Source: Nocardioides exalbidus (GTDB taxonomy: Bacteria > Actinomycetota > Actinomycetes > Propionibacteriales > Nocardioidaceae). From it: DNA of 64,000 nucleotides. The stretch lies in the NCBI RefSeq assembly GCF_900105585.1, contig NZ_FNRT01000002.1, positions 1,426,001 to 1,490,000 on the forward strand, written 5' to 3'. The notes below the pieces were generated by a model, which saw nothing but the letters and a program-made list of their open reading frames with translations, ran no database searches and was not told the origin of the DNA. A program made the translations under genes and the position numbers. This document shows positions 15,112-24,013 of the stretch, piece after piece; position 1 is the first letter of the stretch, and the number at the start of each line of letters is the position of its first letter.

Positions 15112-16047
15112 GTGCGGGTGAGGCCGGGATCCGACGTGAACGACGAGGCGGCCGCCCTTCTGGACGGTTGGGCGTCACACATCGACCGGATTCTCGACGT
15201 GCAGTGGGACCTGATGGAGGGCGGTCATCGCTGGATGCCCACGCAGGACTCGACGATGGAGCTCGTACGCGATCTCCTCGGCCGGAAACTGGGGCCCGGG
15301 GGTGCGTGGGACGGCGAAGAGGCTGACAGAGCGGGCCGGCTCGCCACGCTGATGCTGGCCGTGTCAGGTCAGCATCTGGAGGGCATTCGGGCACTGCTGC
15401 GCGCCCGGCAGGTCGTCTTTCCCGTCGCGCCATTGGCGCGCGCCATCGTGGAGAACGCCGGGCGCACCTTCTGGCTGATCGACCCGCGGCTCGGCGACGC
15501 GCGCGACCTGGCTGCACGCGTGTGGATGTACCGCGTCGATGACGTCACACGCCAGGTCAGGACAGCGAAGGGCTGGCAGAAGGACAACCAGAAGCGTATC
15601 GAGGCGCTCGTGAAGCTTAAGAAGTCGATCCGCAACGAGGAGATCCCCCGCCGATTTTACCCGTCCGAGATCGACAACGAACACGGGAGGATCACCCTGC
15701 GCGGACAGCACGTACCAGGGCTCGGCGGTGCTCTGAAGTACATCGCGGCGGGTATGCAGATCGCCGACGTGCACACGCCGATGTACTCCTTCTTGTCCGA
15801 CGCGACTCACCCCACGATCTACGCCGTCATGGAGACACTCATCAGTGTCGGCAGTAGTGGCGGCGAGGACCTGCATCAGTTCGGGTCGAGTGACATGCGG
15901 CGCGAGTTCATGATCTTGCAGTCGGCCGTACAGGCCTACCAGCAGGCGTGGTTCATCACGACGTCGTACTTCGGGCTCGATGTCGAGCCCGTCATCGCTG
16001 TGTGCGACGAGGTCAACTCCCTCCCCCGCCCCGACGGCAACGGCTGA
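15112..16047 (+). CDS. conserved helical protein of unknown function (311 aa)
   Basis: I do not recognise a named family with certainty. The protein is soluble and mostly helical, with segments such as VFPVAPLARAIVENAGRTFWLID (~105-127) and a later LSDATHPTIYAVME. Actinobacterial proteins of this kind, somewhat like DUF5677, share an R-x-x-x-E helix followed by a Trp. The GTG at 15112 is one of three possible starts; GTGs at 15118 and 15136 are alternatives and no ribosome binding site decides. It stands about 200 nt after the HTH gene and ends before a convergent regulator. Confidence 0.6.
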   Translation: MRVRPGSDVNDEAAALLDGWASHIDRILDVQWDLMEGGHRWMPTQDSTMELVRDLLGRKLGPGGAWDGEEADRAGRLATLMLAVSGQHLEGIRALLRARQVVFPVAPLARAIVENAGRTFWLIDPRLGDARDLAARVWMYRVDDVTRQVRTAKGWQKDNQKRIEALVKLKKSIRNEEIPRRFYPSEIDNEHGRITLRGQHVPGLGGALKYIAAGMQIADVHTPMYSFLSDATHPTIYAVMETLISVGSSGGEDLHQFGSSDMRREFMILQSAVQAYQQAWFITTSYFGLDVEPVIAVCDEVNSLPRPDGNG

Positions 16048-16200
16048 GACCGTCACGCTCGAATCAGAGACGACGCCTCTGACGTTCACGGCCTTCTTCA
16101 CGGGCGCTGGGTGCCGACCCAATCGCCCGCGTCGACCCAGGGGTGGCTACCCCTGGTCTGGCAGGCGCCAGGCACCGCACCTTGGACTCGGAAGGCCGCG

Positions 16201-16583
16201 TCAGATTAGGTCTCGCCGGAACCACCGCCGGCGCTTGTAGACGGTCGAACGCACGGTGCCGACGCGGGCACGCTCCTTCAGTGCACTGACCGAGCACCCA
16301 ACGATCACCGCCGCTTCGACAGCAAGCAGCCATTCGTGGTCGTCGTCCGGCGGCTCTGGAGGCTTGCGTGCGGGAGACTCACGAGCGCAGTGTGACGGCG
16401 TTCAAGTTCCAGTGCGGCGGCCTCTCGCGCGGCCTTCAGCTCAACGACCGCTGCAAGCGAGAGCGCCGGACGACGCCGGGCACGAGGCGTCAGGTCGCCA
16501 CGGCGCTGCATCTTGGGGATCGCGCTCTTGTGCACTCCGAGAATCGCAGCGACCTCTCGCTGGGTGATCCACTCCTCGGGCAT
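16201..16583 (-). pseudogene. double-HTH regulator split by a frameshift
   Basis: The first frame starts at ATG 16583 with a MerR/excisionase-like helix-turn-helix (WITQREVAAILGVHKSAIPK) and stops at 16305 after an unconvincing tail. In an adjacent frame, downstream of about 16380, a second similar domain reads EWLLAVEAAVIVGCSVSAL and ends KRRRWFRRDLI at 16201. Joining them needs one added base near 16380-16392 and yields about 127 residues with two HTH units. It may be a decayed gene, a real -1 shift, or a base-call error. It is divergent from the zinc-finger HTH gene at 16741. Confidence 0.5.
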
Positions 16584-16690
16584 GGCCTAGAGGCTAGACG
16601 TCGAGACCGGCGTCGGGCTTGCCACGACCGGCCCGCATCACGGCCCACGAGCAGGCGCCACGCGTGATGACGCGACACCTGCGATGGCGG

Positions 16691-16706
16691 GTAGCGTTTC
16701 CACTAC
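16691..16706. promoter_or_regulatory. imperfect inverted repeat, island operator copy 3
   Basis: GTAGCGTTTCCACTAC matches the GTAGCG-N4-CGCTAC motif with one change in the right arm. It lies 35-50 bp before the GTG at 16741 and about 110 bp before the divergent double-HTH gene. Confidence 0.45.
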
Positions 16707-16740
16707 GCTGGCCGATGATCGTGGCGATCGGAGGCGGTGG

Positions 16741-17097
16741 GTGGAACAGAACATGGAAGCCGACATGTTGTGCGCCTTCTGCGGCGTCTCCTTCGACCGC
16801 AACGCGTTGAACGTCGCGCTGGGTTCAGGGATATGCGCGGGATGCGTCGAACGCCTCCACGATCGCAACACGACCGACGCCCCACCAACCCCCGCCGCGT
16901 GGAGATACGACATCGCTCCGCTGGACGAGCTGATCGGCCTTCTCGCTCCCGTGCTCGGCGTAGGCGAGCAGACAACCGCCGCGGCCTTCGAGGCAATCCG
17001 GGTTCTTCGAGCCCGAGGAGCGAGCTGGACCGACATCGGGGGAGCTGTCGGTCTGTCACGGCAGGCGGCGTGGGCCCGGTACGCCTATCGTTTGTGA
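16741..17097 (+). CDS. zinc-finger and HTH mini-regulator
   Basis: GTG at 16741 is preceded by GGAGG at 16730-16734, a better start than ATG 16753, and gives 118 residues. The N-terminus has two Cys pairs (CAFC and CAGC, about 20 apart) in a treble-clef or ClpX-type zinc-finger arrangement. The C-terminus ends with a helix-turn-helix (SWTDIGGAVGLSRQAAWARY). This combination is frequent in small actinobacterial and phage regulators. Its promoter contains operator copy 3. Targets are unknown. Confidence 0.65.
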   Translation: MEQNMEADMLCAFCGVSFDRNALNVALGSGICAGCVERLHDRNTTDAPPTPAAWRYDIAPLDELIGLLAPVLGVGEQTTAAAFEAIRVLRARGASWTDIGGAVGLSRQAAWARYAYRL

Positions 17098-17132
17098 CCT
17101 GACCACACCGGATTCACGACATCGAGCGGCTA

Positions 17133-17717
17133 CTACACCACGCTTCCCAGCGACCGCGGGGCCTCGTCGTGCTTGGCGTGCCACAACACGGAGATGCGTT
17201 CGGGATGTTTGATGGTGAGACGCCCGGCATGCAGGCGGATGCGGTTCATCAGCCGGCCCTCGTTGCCGGGTCCGAACAGGAGCATCACTCCTCGCGCGTA
17301 GTCCCGGCCGTGCGGGGCATCAACGAATGCTGCGAGGGTCTCCAGGTCTTTGCGGATGCCGGCAGCCGACAGGCCCCGGGCCATCTTCACCTCGACTACG
17401 ACTGCGTTGTCGCCTGTACCTGGCTTGTGCCACACGAGGTCAGGCTTGTGGCGGCCGTGCTCGATGACCGAGTGCAGCCCAGCTTTGTCGATCTCTCCGG
17501 ACACGGTGTACTCGGGCGCACCGAGCGTCGCGTCGTCGTCGGTGAGCGTGCGTAGCTGGTGATAGAGCTCGTAGCAGTAGACCCGCTCTCGGTAGACGGG
17601 AAGAGTGGCCTTGCTGTGCACCGGCACGAGGAACCAGTGCTTCCCGATCTGCGAGCAGGCAACGGCGAGTGCTCCCAAGAAGCGGTCGGCGATCACGTCA
17701 CGGCTCGGCTCACCCAT
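17133..17717 (-). CDS. PD-(D/E)XK nuclease-fold protein
   Basis: This 194-residue protein contains KPDLVWHKPGTGDNAVVVEVKMARG (residues ~93-117): PD, then a loop, then ExK, the core of the PD-(D/E)XK nuclease fold. An upstream Glu helix (VIEHGRHKPD) precedes it. After the core come helices, HGRDYARGVMLLFGPG, and a basic strand. No methyltransferase or specificity subunit is adjacent, so it is not a standard restriction system. It stands alone on the minus strand between a plus-strand regulator and the anti-sigma operon. A defence or DNA-processing role is plausible but unproven. Confidence 0.5.
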   Translation of the reverse strand: MGEPSRDVIADRFLGALAVACSQIGKHWFLVPVHSKATLPVYRERVYCYELYHQLRTLTDDDATLGAPEYTVSGEIDKAGLHSVIEHGRHKPDLVWHKPGTGDNAVVVEVKMARGLSAAGIRKDLETLAAFVDAPHGRDYARGVMLLFGPGNEGRLMNRIRLHAGRLTIKHPERISVLWHAKHDEAPRSLGSVV

Positions 17718-17954
17718 GCCGCAAGTCTCGCGGTGGTTGTGCCAGCCGTTGGTGTCGGGGCCACGACAGCTAAGGAGCTGGCCCGGGTCGGCACTGAGAA
17801 GTCAACGGTGCATGAACGGTGCCGGTGATTCCGTCGCGACCAGCTCCAGCGCGCGAGGCCGTGCGAAGTCCGGGCGTCGAAGGTGCAACCGTCGAGCTGG
17901 TGCGTCCGTATCCAACGGTGACAAGCCGCATACTCGACCCGGAGGACGAATGTC

Positions 17955-18854
17955 ATGGACCTGCGCGACGACATCGAGCGAGAGCTCGCCGGCGAGCCGG
18001 TCGACCTGTTCCGCATGGACGACGCACTGGTCGCTGGACGCAGCGCCTTGCGTCGTCGGCGCGTCCTGACCCTTGTCGCCGGTGCCGCCGCGGTGGTTGC
18101 GCTCGGATCGGGCCTGACGGTGGCGTTGAACCTCGGCCAGTCGCCGGTCGACGCGGACCGGGTCGCTTCTCAAGGCGACTCGGACGAGTGTGCCCAGGGC
18201 CGTGTCTCCGCTGGACAGTCGGGCTCGTGCAACGACTCCGAGTCGTTCCTGCAAGAGAACGCCGTGGGCTACACCCCGTCTGGCCGACTGATCGTCCGCT
18301 CTGGCTGGGACATCGTCGACGAGGTAGACAACCCGCTCGGCGAAGTTCCCGCTACTGCCGTCGCCGTCAGTAACAGCGACCGGACCGAATGGGCGGTACT
18401 GAAGAAGCCAGGTGGCCCCGGAGGCGGATCCCTGCACGAGCACGTCAACCCGGCCAATCTATCGTCCGCCCTGACGTTCGACGCCTGGGTGCGCTACGAG
18501 GCATCGCGATTCCTCGGCACACCCGCCACGAACCTGGTCCGTTTCGGAGCCGACGGCGACCTGCGCCCACTGCCGGGCTGGTCGATCGAGCAGCAGGCAA
18601 ACGACGTGACTCTCCCGGCCGGATACCGCGGACCCTCCGGAGTGACAGCAGTGATCAGTCTCGATGACGCTCCCGGCGTCTGGTTCCTCGTGCGACCCGC
18701 CGCCGGCGGCTCTGAGGGCCAAGCCGAAGCATTCCCGGTCATCGGCGCGGGTACGAGCATCGCCTCAGTCCTCACCCACACTGCCTCAGCGGCCTACGAC
18801 CCGGACCGGCAAGGACTACTGGCCCCGGTCTCCGGAGCGGGAGACGCGTCGTGA
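17955..18854 (+). CDS. membrane-anchored anti-sigma-factor-like protein
   Basis: The 299-residue protein has a short cytoplasmic N-terminus (DLRDDIERELAGEPVDLF, residues 1-20), a basic RRRR patch, one transmembrane helix (~37-60) and a large extracytoplasmic domain with two nearby cysteines (DECAQGR and GSCNDS). The layout fits an anti-sigma factor that holds the sigma factor at the membrane, although no zinc anti-sigma motif is present. Its stop overlaps the GTG of the SigE-family sigma gene by 4 nt. The extracytoplasmic domain is not recognised and may sense envelope or peptide signals. Confidence 0.62.
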   Translation: MDLRDDIERELAGEPVDLFRMDDALVAGRSALRRRRVLTLVAGAAAVVALGSGLTVALNLGQSPVDADRVASQGDSDECAQGRVSAGQSGSCNDSESFLQENAVGYTPSGRLIVRSGWDIVDEVDNPLGEVPATAVAVSNSDRTEWAVLKKPGGPGGGSLHEHVNPANLSSALTFDAWVRYEASRFLGTPATNLVRFGADGDLRPLPGWSIEQQANDVTLPAGYRGPSGVTAVISLDDAPGVWFLVRPAAGGSEGQAEAFPVIGAGTSIASVLTHTASAAYDPDRQGLLAPVSGAGDAS

Positions 18855-19378
18855 GGCGTAACGACCGCGAGGCCGAGTTCGTCGAGTTCGTCGCGGCCCG
18901 CAGGCCCTATCTACGGCGTGCCGCCTACATGATGTGCGGGAACTGGGACCAGGCAGACGACCTGGTCCAGCAGACCTTGGCCAAGCTGTACGTCGCGTGG
19001 CCGCGGGTGCGCCGCGACGGCAGGGAAGAGGCGTATGCGCGGCAGATCTTGCTGCGGGTCAACATCGACGAGTTCCGTCGTGGGCGGAACCGCGAACGGG
19101 CGGCATCCGATCAGATGCCCGACCGGCCAGCCCCGGACGACTTCCCGGTGGAGGAACGAAGCGCCCTCATGGACGCTCTCGACCAACTACCGACCACCCA
19201 GCGCAAGTGCGTCCTGTGCCGTCACTGGCTCGGCCTGTCGGTGCCCGAGACGGCAGCCGAGCTCGGCATTCCGGAGGGCACGGTGAAGAGCTACACCTCG
19301 CGGGGCCTGGCCAGATTGCAGGAACTGCTGGCAGACGACCAGGAGCCCGAACCAGTCGGGTTCTCCACAATCTTCTGA
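18851..19378 (+). CDS. SigE-family ECF RNA polymerase sigma factor
   Basis: The 175-residue protein begins with sigma region 2 (YLRRAAYMMCGNWDQADDLV, residues ~19-38; LVQQTLAKLYVAW). Region 4 follows (ALDQLPTTQRKCVLCRHWLGL, ~113-135; VPETAAELGIPEGTVKSYTS as the HTH). This is the length and layout of the actinobacterial SigE family of ECF factors. It is encoded directly after, and overlapping, a membrane anti-sigma-like gene. A lipoprotein and an ABC export system follow on the same strand and are likely targets or effectors. GTG start. Confidence 0.87.
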   Translation: MRRNDREAEFVEFVAARRPYLRRAAYMMCGNWDQADDLVQQTLAKLYVAWPRVRRDGREEAYARQILLRVNIDEFRRGRNRERAASDQMPDRPAPDDFPVEERSALMDALDQLPTTQRKCVLCRHWLGLSVPETAAELGIPEGTVKSYTSRGLARLQELLADDQEPEPVGFSTIF

Positions 19379-19527
19379 AGAACTGCAACCGCTGTCACGC
19401 CCCTTCCGTACTAAGGGGCATGGGCAACAGCGTGCATCGCGATCGGCGATCCGCGGTCTGCGGCCAGCGCGCGACGTCCACGGATGCCGTCGTCGGCGCA
19501 TCTCGCAAGCACATCGGGGGGAATCTC

Positions 19528-20289
19528 ATGCGAGCCACAACAACAGCACTCTGCCTTCTCGTCGCAGTCTTTGCCTCCGGCTGTTCTGGTGTCAGCCCCA
19601 CCGACAACCCCGACGCCGCGCCGCCTGCGCAGGGCTCGTCGAACCCGTCGGCCTCGCTCACCCTCGACTCGACCCCCGACCCGGCTGGCGCGAACGGTGA
19701 CGAACCGCAGGGCTCTCCTCCGCCAGTTGCGGATTGGACTGCACCCACACCGTTGAGCCGCAAGGTCGACATGAACGAGACCGAGAAGATGCGCAAGCGT
19801 GCGTCGAATATGGCGCTGGAGGCGGAGGCGATCGGGCTAGAAGACCCACCGAAGGTCGACCTGGTCCGCTGGATCACACCCGAGGAATGGGCATCCGCCC
19901 TCCGCGAATGCCTGACCAACGCGGGCTTCCCTGTCGGCTACACCACAGACGGCGGGATCAGCTCGGCCAACATCCCAGGCGAGCAGACTCCGGCACTCGA
20001 ACTGGCGATGTACGTGTGCATGGGCGAGTACGCGATCGACCCGCGCTACTCCGAAGAGCTCAACACCGAGCAGCGCGGCATCCTCTACGACTACCAAACC
20101 ACCTACTACGTGTCGTGCCTGAAGAAGCTCGGCATCGAGGTGTCCAAGCCGCCCAGCCGGGAGGTGTTCATGGCCACCGCGGACGGCGACGGGTGGATGC
20201 CGCAGCTCGAACTTCCCCGAGACAAGGGACCCGAAGCCAACACCGCGTGCCCCGTGCTGCCGCCCAGCAACGTCCTCTACGGATCCTGA
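19528..20289 (+). CDS. secreted lipoprotein of unknown function
   Basis: With ATG at 19528 (GGGGGGAA upstream) the product is 253 residues. A lipoprotein signal ends in FASGCSG (Cys ~19), followed by a Pro/Ser/Asp-rich linker of ~50 residues. The folded domain has ITPEEWASALRECLTNAGFPV and several spaced cysteines (ECL, VCMGEY, SCLKKLGI, NTACPV), likely two disulfides. It lies between the sigma factor and an ABC-export fusion protein. The GTG of the latter begins 1 nt after its stop, so the genes are co-transcribed. It resembles lipoproteins that accompany MacB-like exporters in actinobacteria. Confidence 0.65.
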   Translation: MRATTTALCLLVAVFASGCSGVSPTDNPDAAPPAQGSSNPSASLTLDSTPDPAGANGDEPQGSPPPVADWTAPTPLSRKVDMNETEKMRKRASNMALEAEAIGLEDPPKVDLVRWITPEEWASALRECLTNAGFPVGYTTDGGISSANIPGEQTPALELAMYVCMGEYAIDPRYSEELNTEQRGILYDYQTTYYVSCLKKLGIEVSKPPSREVFMATADGDGWMPQLELPRDKGPEANTACPVLPPSNVLYGS

Positions 20290-20290
20290 C

Positions 20291-21445
20291 GTGAGCCACC
20301 ACTCGACGAACCCCAGCCCCGACACCGGTATGTCACGCCCGGCGACGAAGACACCACGAGGCCGAGGATTGTGGATGGGTGCGCTGCTGTTGGTCTGCGT
20401 CGGTGGTGGCGGGTTCTGGGCAGGTCAGGCAGCCGTCGGCACGACGCCCTACGCGGGCGACGTCCCCTCCGCGAACCTCACCGCGATCGCAACGCGGCAG
20501 AGCGTGGGGCGCGCCCTCACCCTCGCCGTCACGGCAGAGCAGCCGAAGGTGCCGCTGACAGCCAACATGCTCACCGGCGTCGTCACCCGCTCCACAGGTA
20601 CCGTCAACGCCAAGCAGGGCTCAATCCTGTACGCCGTCGCCGGCATCCCGGTGCGCGCCGTTCAGGGCAACGAGCCGTTCTACCGCGACCTCGCAACCGG
20701 TGCGTCGGGACAGGACGTGGCGCAACTGCGTGGCGCGCTGGTCGCCATGGGCTACCTCACGATCGTCGGCGATGACTTCGACACCTCCACGTACTACGCC
20801 GTGCGAGCCTGGCAGCGCGACCTCGGCGTCGAGGAGACCGGAACGGTCCGGCTCGGCGAGCTCGTCGCAGTACCGCGCCTGCCCGCGGCGCTGCTCGTCG
20901 ACACCAAGACCGCAGCGCCCGGAAACGTCCTGGCCGGCGGCGAACCGCTGGTCTCGGGCGCACGAGGCGCCCCGCGGTTCACCCTCGTCGTCGCCGAGGA
21001 GCAGGCACGACTCATCCCGAAGTCCGCGACCATCACCATGAAGTACGCGGGCCAGAGGTGGCGTGCCCGGATCCAGCGCACCGAGCAGACAGACGCCGGC
21101 GACACCACCATCGTCCTCACCAGCCTCTCCGGCGGGCCGGTGTGCAGAAGCCAGTGCCAGCTCGTACCGGCCGGGGACAAGACATCCATCCTCGCCAAGG
21201 TCACCATCGTGCCGCGCACCACCGGTCCGGGCGTCCCCGTCGCCTCGATCAGCACCGCCCCCGACGGCACCACCACCGTGCAGGTCGTCGACCACGCAGG
21301 TCGGACTACACCTACACCGGTCAAGGTCCTGGCTTCCCAAGACGGAGTGGCCGTCGTTGACGGGCTCAGCGACGGCGACAACGTCCTCGTGTTCGGCGCC
21401 ACCACCAGCGAGGCGCGTCAGAACCCGGCACAGGAGAGCGAGTGA
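20291..21445 (+). CDS. membrane fusion (MacA-like) subunit with peptidoglycan-binding domain
   Basis: This 384-residue protein has one N-terminal transmembrane helix (~27-50) and then a periplasmic-adaptor-like region. A PG_binding_1 domain is inserted at residues ~130-185 (GASGQDVAQLRGALVAMGYL, then AVRAWQRDLGVEETG). C-terminal beta segments end with VVDGLSDGDNVLVFGA, typical of RND/ABC adaptor proteins. In Gram-positive bacteria such proteins link an FtsX-type permease to the wall. Its stop overlaps the ATPase gene start by 4 nt, and the permease follows, giving a complete three-part exporter. Confidence 0.75.
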   Translation: MSHHSTNPSPDTGMSRPATKTPRGRGLWMGALLLVCVGGGGFWAGQAAVGTTPYAGDVPSANLTAIATRQSVGRALTLAVTAEQPKVPLTANMLTGVVTRSTGTVNAKQGSILYAVAGIPVRAVQGNEPFYRDLATGASGQDVAQLRGALVAMGYLTIVGDDFDTSTYYAVRAWQRDLGVEETGTVRLGELVAVPRLPAALLVDTKTAAPGNVLAGGEPLVSGARGAPRFTLVVAEEQARLIPKSATITMKYAGQRWRARIQRTEQTDAGDTTIVLTSLSGGPVCRSQCQLVPAGDKTSILAKVTIVPRTTGPGVPVASISTAPDGTTTVQVVDHAGRTTPTPVKVLASQDGVAVVDGLSDGDNVLVFGATTSEARQNPAQESE

Positions 21446-22092
21446 GAGTCCCAACACTCGCGGTGCGCGACCTGACCTTCCGCTACCGCGGAAGTCATGA
21501 CGAGCTGTTTGACGGACTCACCCACGCATTCACACCCGGAAAGGTCACCGCGCTCACCGGACCGTCGGGACGCGGAAAGTCGACCCTGCTCCACATCATC
21601 GGGCTGCTGCGATCCCCGACCACAGGCGACGTCCTCCTCGACGGAACTCCTGTCTCCGCTGCACGTGACCTGACCCGCTCGGCCCTGCGAGCACGCCGTA
21701 TCGGGTTCGTGTTCCAGGACTCCGAGCTCGATCCGGCACGCAAGGTCATCGACTCCGTCGTCGAACCAGCGCTTTACGCAGGACGTAGCCGCAGCGACGT
21801 CCTTCCCCGCGCCTACGACCTCCTCGACGAGCTCGGGCTAGCCGAACGGGCCGACCACCGTCCCGGCCAGGTCTCGGGCGGACAGGCACAGCGCTTGGCC
21901 GTGTGCCGCGCACTGCTGAACGAACCGGACGTGGTCCTCGCCGACGAGCCCACCGGGAACCTCGACCTCGGCAACGCGGGCCTCGTCATCGACGCCCTCA
22001 CCCGTACCGCACGCGAAAGGTCGGACACCGTCGTCATCGCCACGCACGACCCGTTCGTCCTCGAACGAGTCGATGAGGTCGTTGCCCTGTGA
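21442..22092 (+). CDS. ABC transporter ATP-binding protein (MacB/LolD type)
   Basis: The 216-residue ATPase has all motifs: Walker [10 protein letters not shown] (~40-48), Q-loop VFQDSELDP, signature VSGGQAQR (~148), Walker [13 protein letters not shown] and switch His in IATHDP. The one oddity is Arg in the Walker A (usually SGSGKST). The family drives mechanotransmission or lipoprotein release by FtsX-like permeases rather than classical transport. The GTG start overlaps the adaptor gene; the permease starts 7 nt after its stop. Confidence 0.88.
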   Translation: MRVPTLAVRDLTFRYRGSHDELFDGLTHAFTPGKVTALTGPSGRGKSTLLHIIGLLRSPTTGDVLLDGTPVSAARDLTRSALRARRIGFVFQDSELDPARKVIDSVVEPALYAGRSRSDVLPRAYDLLDELGLAERADHRPGQVSGGQAQRLAVCRALLNEPDVVLADEPTGNLDLGNAGLVIDALTRTARERSDTVVIATHDPFVLERVDEVVAL

Positions 22093-22099
22093 GACGACC

Positions 22100-23194
22100 A
22101 TGAGACTCGCCTCGCTGCTCCGCGAAGCCATCGCGACCACCTGGGCTGCCAAGGTCGCCTCCACGCTCGTGGTCGCCGTCGTGGCCGGCATGTGCTTCGC
22201 CGCAGTCGCCACCGTCGGACGCTCCGCCTCATCCGTGGATGAGGTCACCTCCCGCCTGGACGAGGCCGGTGCCCGCCGCCTCACCGTCATCGACGTGAAG
22301 GGGCTCGGGTTCATCAACCCGTCCACCGTGCGGCAGCTTGCGAGCATCGACACCGTGCAAAGCGTGCACGCGCTCGGAACCCCGTTCGACACCGTCAACG
22401 GGTCAACCGGTGCCGGCGGCACGAAGATCCCGACCTGGCAGCTCACCGGCGACACCGCCACGGCTGTCCACATCGTCCGCGGCCGAGCACCAGCTGACGG
22501 CGAAGCCGTCGTCTCCGTCACCACACAACTCAAGCTCCTGCTCGATGAACCACTCGGGTTCCTGACCAGCCTCGACGGCAGCGCCCAGTACCCCATCGTC
22601 GGCGCGTACGAAGCAACCACGGCCCTTGATGACCTCGACAGTGGCGCCATCGTCAACCTGTCGACCAACGCATCGGCCCGTGAGCTCGTCGTCACGATCG
22701 ACAGCGTGGACTCCGCCACGCCGACCGTGCAGGCCGTGTTGGCCGTCCTCGCCCCTCCAGCGCAAGATGACGTCTCGGTCGAGTCGCCCACCGGGTTGGC
22801 CGAGACGGCCCGCCAGCTCGAAGCCGACCTGTCGAGGCAGGGTCGCAGCCTGCTTGCGCTCATTCTGGCCATCGGCGGACTGTTCGTCGCTGCGGTGGTG
22901 CTCGCCGATGTGCTCGTGCGCCAACGCGACCTGGGAAGACGACGCACGCTCGGCGGCTCCCGAACCGACCTCGTAGCGATGGTCGCCCTGCGCTGCGTCT
23001 TCGCAGGCCTCCTTGGCGCCACGCTGGGAACGCTCGGTGCGTCGGTCATGAACACCAACATCGGCTACCCGACACCACCTGACTTCACCGTCAGCGTCGC
23101 GGCCCTCGGCGTCCTCGTCGCTGCAATCGCAGCCGTGCCGCCCGCCATCTACGCCGCGCGGCTCGACCCGGTCGAAGTCATGCGAGTGCCGTGA
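22100..23194 (+). CDS. FtsX/MacB-like ABC permease
   Basis: The 364-residue protein has an N-terminal transmembrane helix (~20-42, [20 protein letters not shown]), a long extracytoplasmic domain of about 190 residues, and three C-terminal helices ([61 protein letters not shown]). It ends [12 protein letters not shown], the standard FtsX-family tail. It completes the exporter with the preceding ATPase and adaptor. ATG at 22100 was preferred over a GTG at 22073 that would overlap the ATPase. Confidence 0.82.
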   Translation: MRLASLLREAIATTWAAKVASTLVVAVVAGMCFAAVATVGRSASSVDEVTSRLDEAGARRLTVIDVKGLGFINPSTVRQLASIDTVQSVHALGTPFDTVNGSTGAGGTKIPTWQLTGDTATAVHIVRGRAPADGEAVVSVTTQLKLLLDEPLGFLTSLDGSAQYPIVGAYEATTALDDLDSGAIVNLSTNASARELVVTIDSVDSATPTVQAVLAVLAPPAQDDVSVESPTGLAETARQLEADLSRQGRSLLALILAIGGLFVAAVVLADVLVRQRDLGRRRTLGGSRTDLVAMVALRCVFAGLLGATLGTLGASVMNTNIGYPTPPDFTVSVAALGVLVAAIAAVPPAIYAARLDPVEVMRVP

Positions 23195-23355
23195 ACGAGG
23201 ATGATCGGTGCCGCCGTGTCCGGTCAGCGGGCGCCCAGGCGTCGGTCCCGAAGTGGTTGACACGCGCTCACCGCGCAGATCCGGATGTAGCGCGACCTTG
23301 CACAGGTCCGTTCACGGCCCCGGTGCCTACGTCACGATGCCTGTACATTGCGGCC

Positions 23356-23577
23356 ATGCGGAAGCCGTGGCTGGACTGGTCTCGACGTCGCTTCTTGTGG
23401 ACGATGCTCTTGGCCGTTGGGATTCTCTTTGGGATCCGGTGGGCGTTGGCGAAAGTGATCGACTCCAGCGCCGCCGACGCCCTCCTGCTGGTTGTCTACC
23501 TGGCGGCCGGACTGGCGGTGTTGTATCTGACGTTCTCGTGGACAAGGGAGCATGATCGCCGCAACCCGCGCCAATAG
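23356..23577 (+). CDS. small two-helix membrane protein
   Basis: The product is 73 residues: KPWLDWSRRRFLWTM leads into helix one (~14-32), and a second helix (~42-60, ALLLVVYLAAGLAVLYLTF) is followed by a charged tail. No family is recognised. A TACATT box at 23343-23348 about 10 nt before the start could be part of a promoter for leaderless-like expression. It lies 161 nt after the ABC permease and may be independent. Confidence 0.5.
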   Translation: MRKPWLDWSRRRFLWTMLLAVGILFGIRWALAKVIDSSAADALLLVVYLAAGLAVLYLTFSWTREHDRRNPRQ

Positions 23578-23662
23578 AGCACTGGTTTTGGCGAACGAAA
23601 CATCCGCACATCGGCAGATCCGGATGTTCTATCGTGTCACCTTCGTCACGAAATGCGGACAA

Positions 23663-23986
23663 CTAGGCCGACGTCCGCGGCCCCGGGCGGTGCCTCTCGA
23701 AATCGAGCACGTCCGCACCGTGATCATCGGGCGCCAGCGGCGCATCCCGCACCACTGCCTTGCGATACGTGCGCACGACGTCGTTCAGCCCGTCTCCGTC
23801 GTGGTCGGCGGCGAGGAGCAGCGCGGCGATGAGCTCGCGACGGTTCGTGTTGCTTCCGGCGTCGTTGGCCCGCTGAACGAGGTCGTCGAGACGCTGGTCC
23901 AACGCGACCGGCCAGCGGATCCCGACCTGCTTGTCCTTGGAATCGCGCAGACGATCGCCACCCGGTACGGAGTGTCGATCGGACAT
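23663..23986 (-). CDS. ribbon-helix-helix DNA-binding protein
   Basis: This 107-residue protein carries a strand (KQVGIRWPVAL) and two helices (LDQRLDDLVQRANDAG; TNRRELIAALLLAAD) that fit a ribbon-helix-helix fold of the CopG/MobC type, residues ~19-60. A basic, proline-containing tail follows. It is divergent from the gene at 24014 with only 27 nt between start codons. An inverted repeat TCGGACAT (23979-23986) / ATGTCTGA (24014-24021) covers both starts, so it likely represses itself and its neighbour. It could be the antitoxin or regulator of a small module. Confidence 0.6.
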   Translation of the reverse strand: MSDRHSVPGGDRLRDSKDKQVGIRWPVALDQRLDDLVQRANDAGSNTNRRELIAALLLAADHDGDGLNDVVRTYRKAVVRDAPLAPDDHGADVLDFERHRPGPRTSA

Positions 23987-24013
23987 GTCAGTGCGTCTCT
24001 CTAGAATAGAAAT

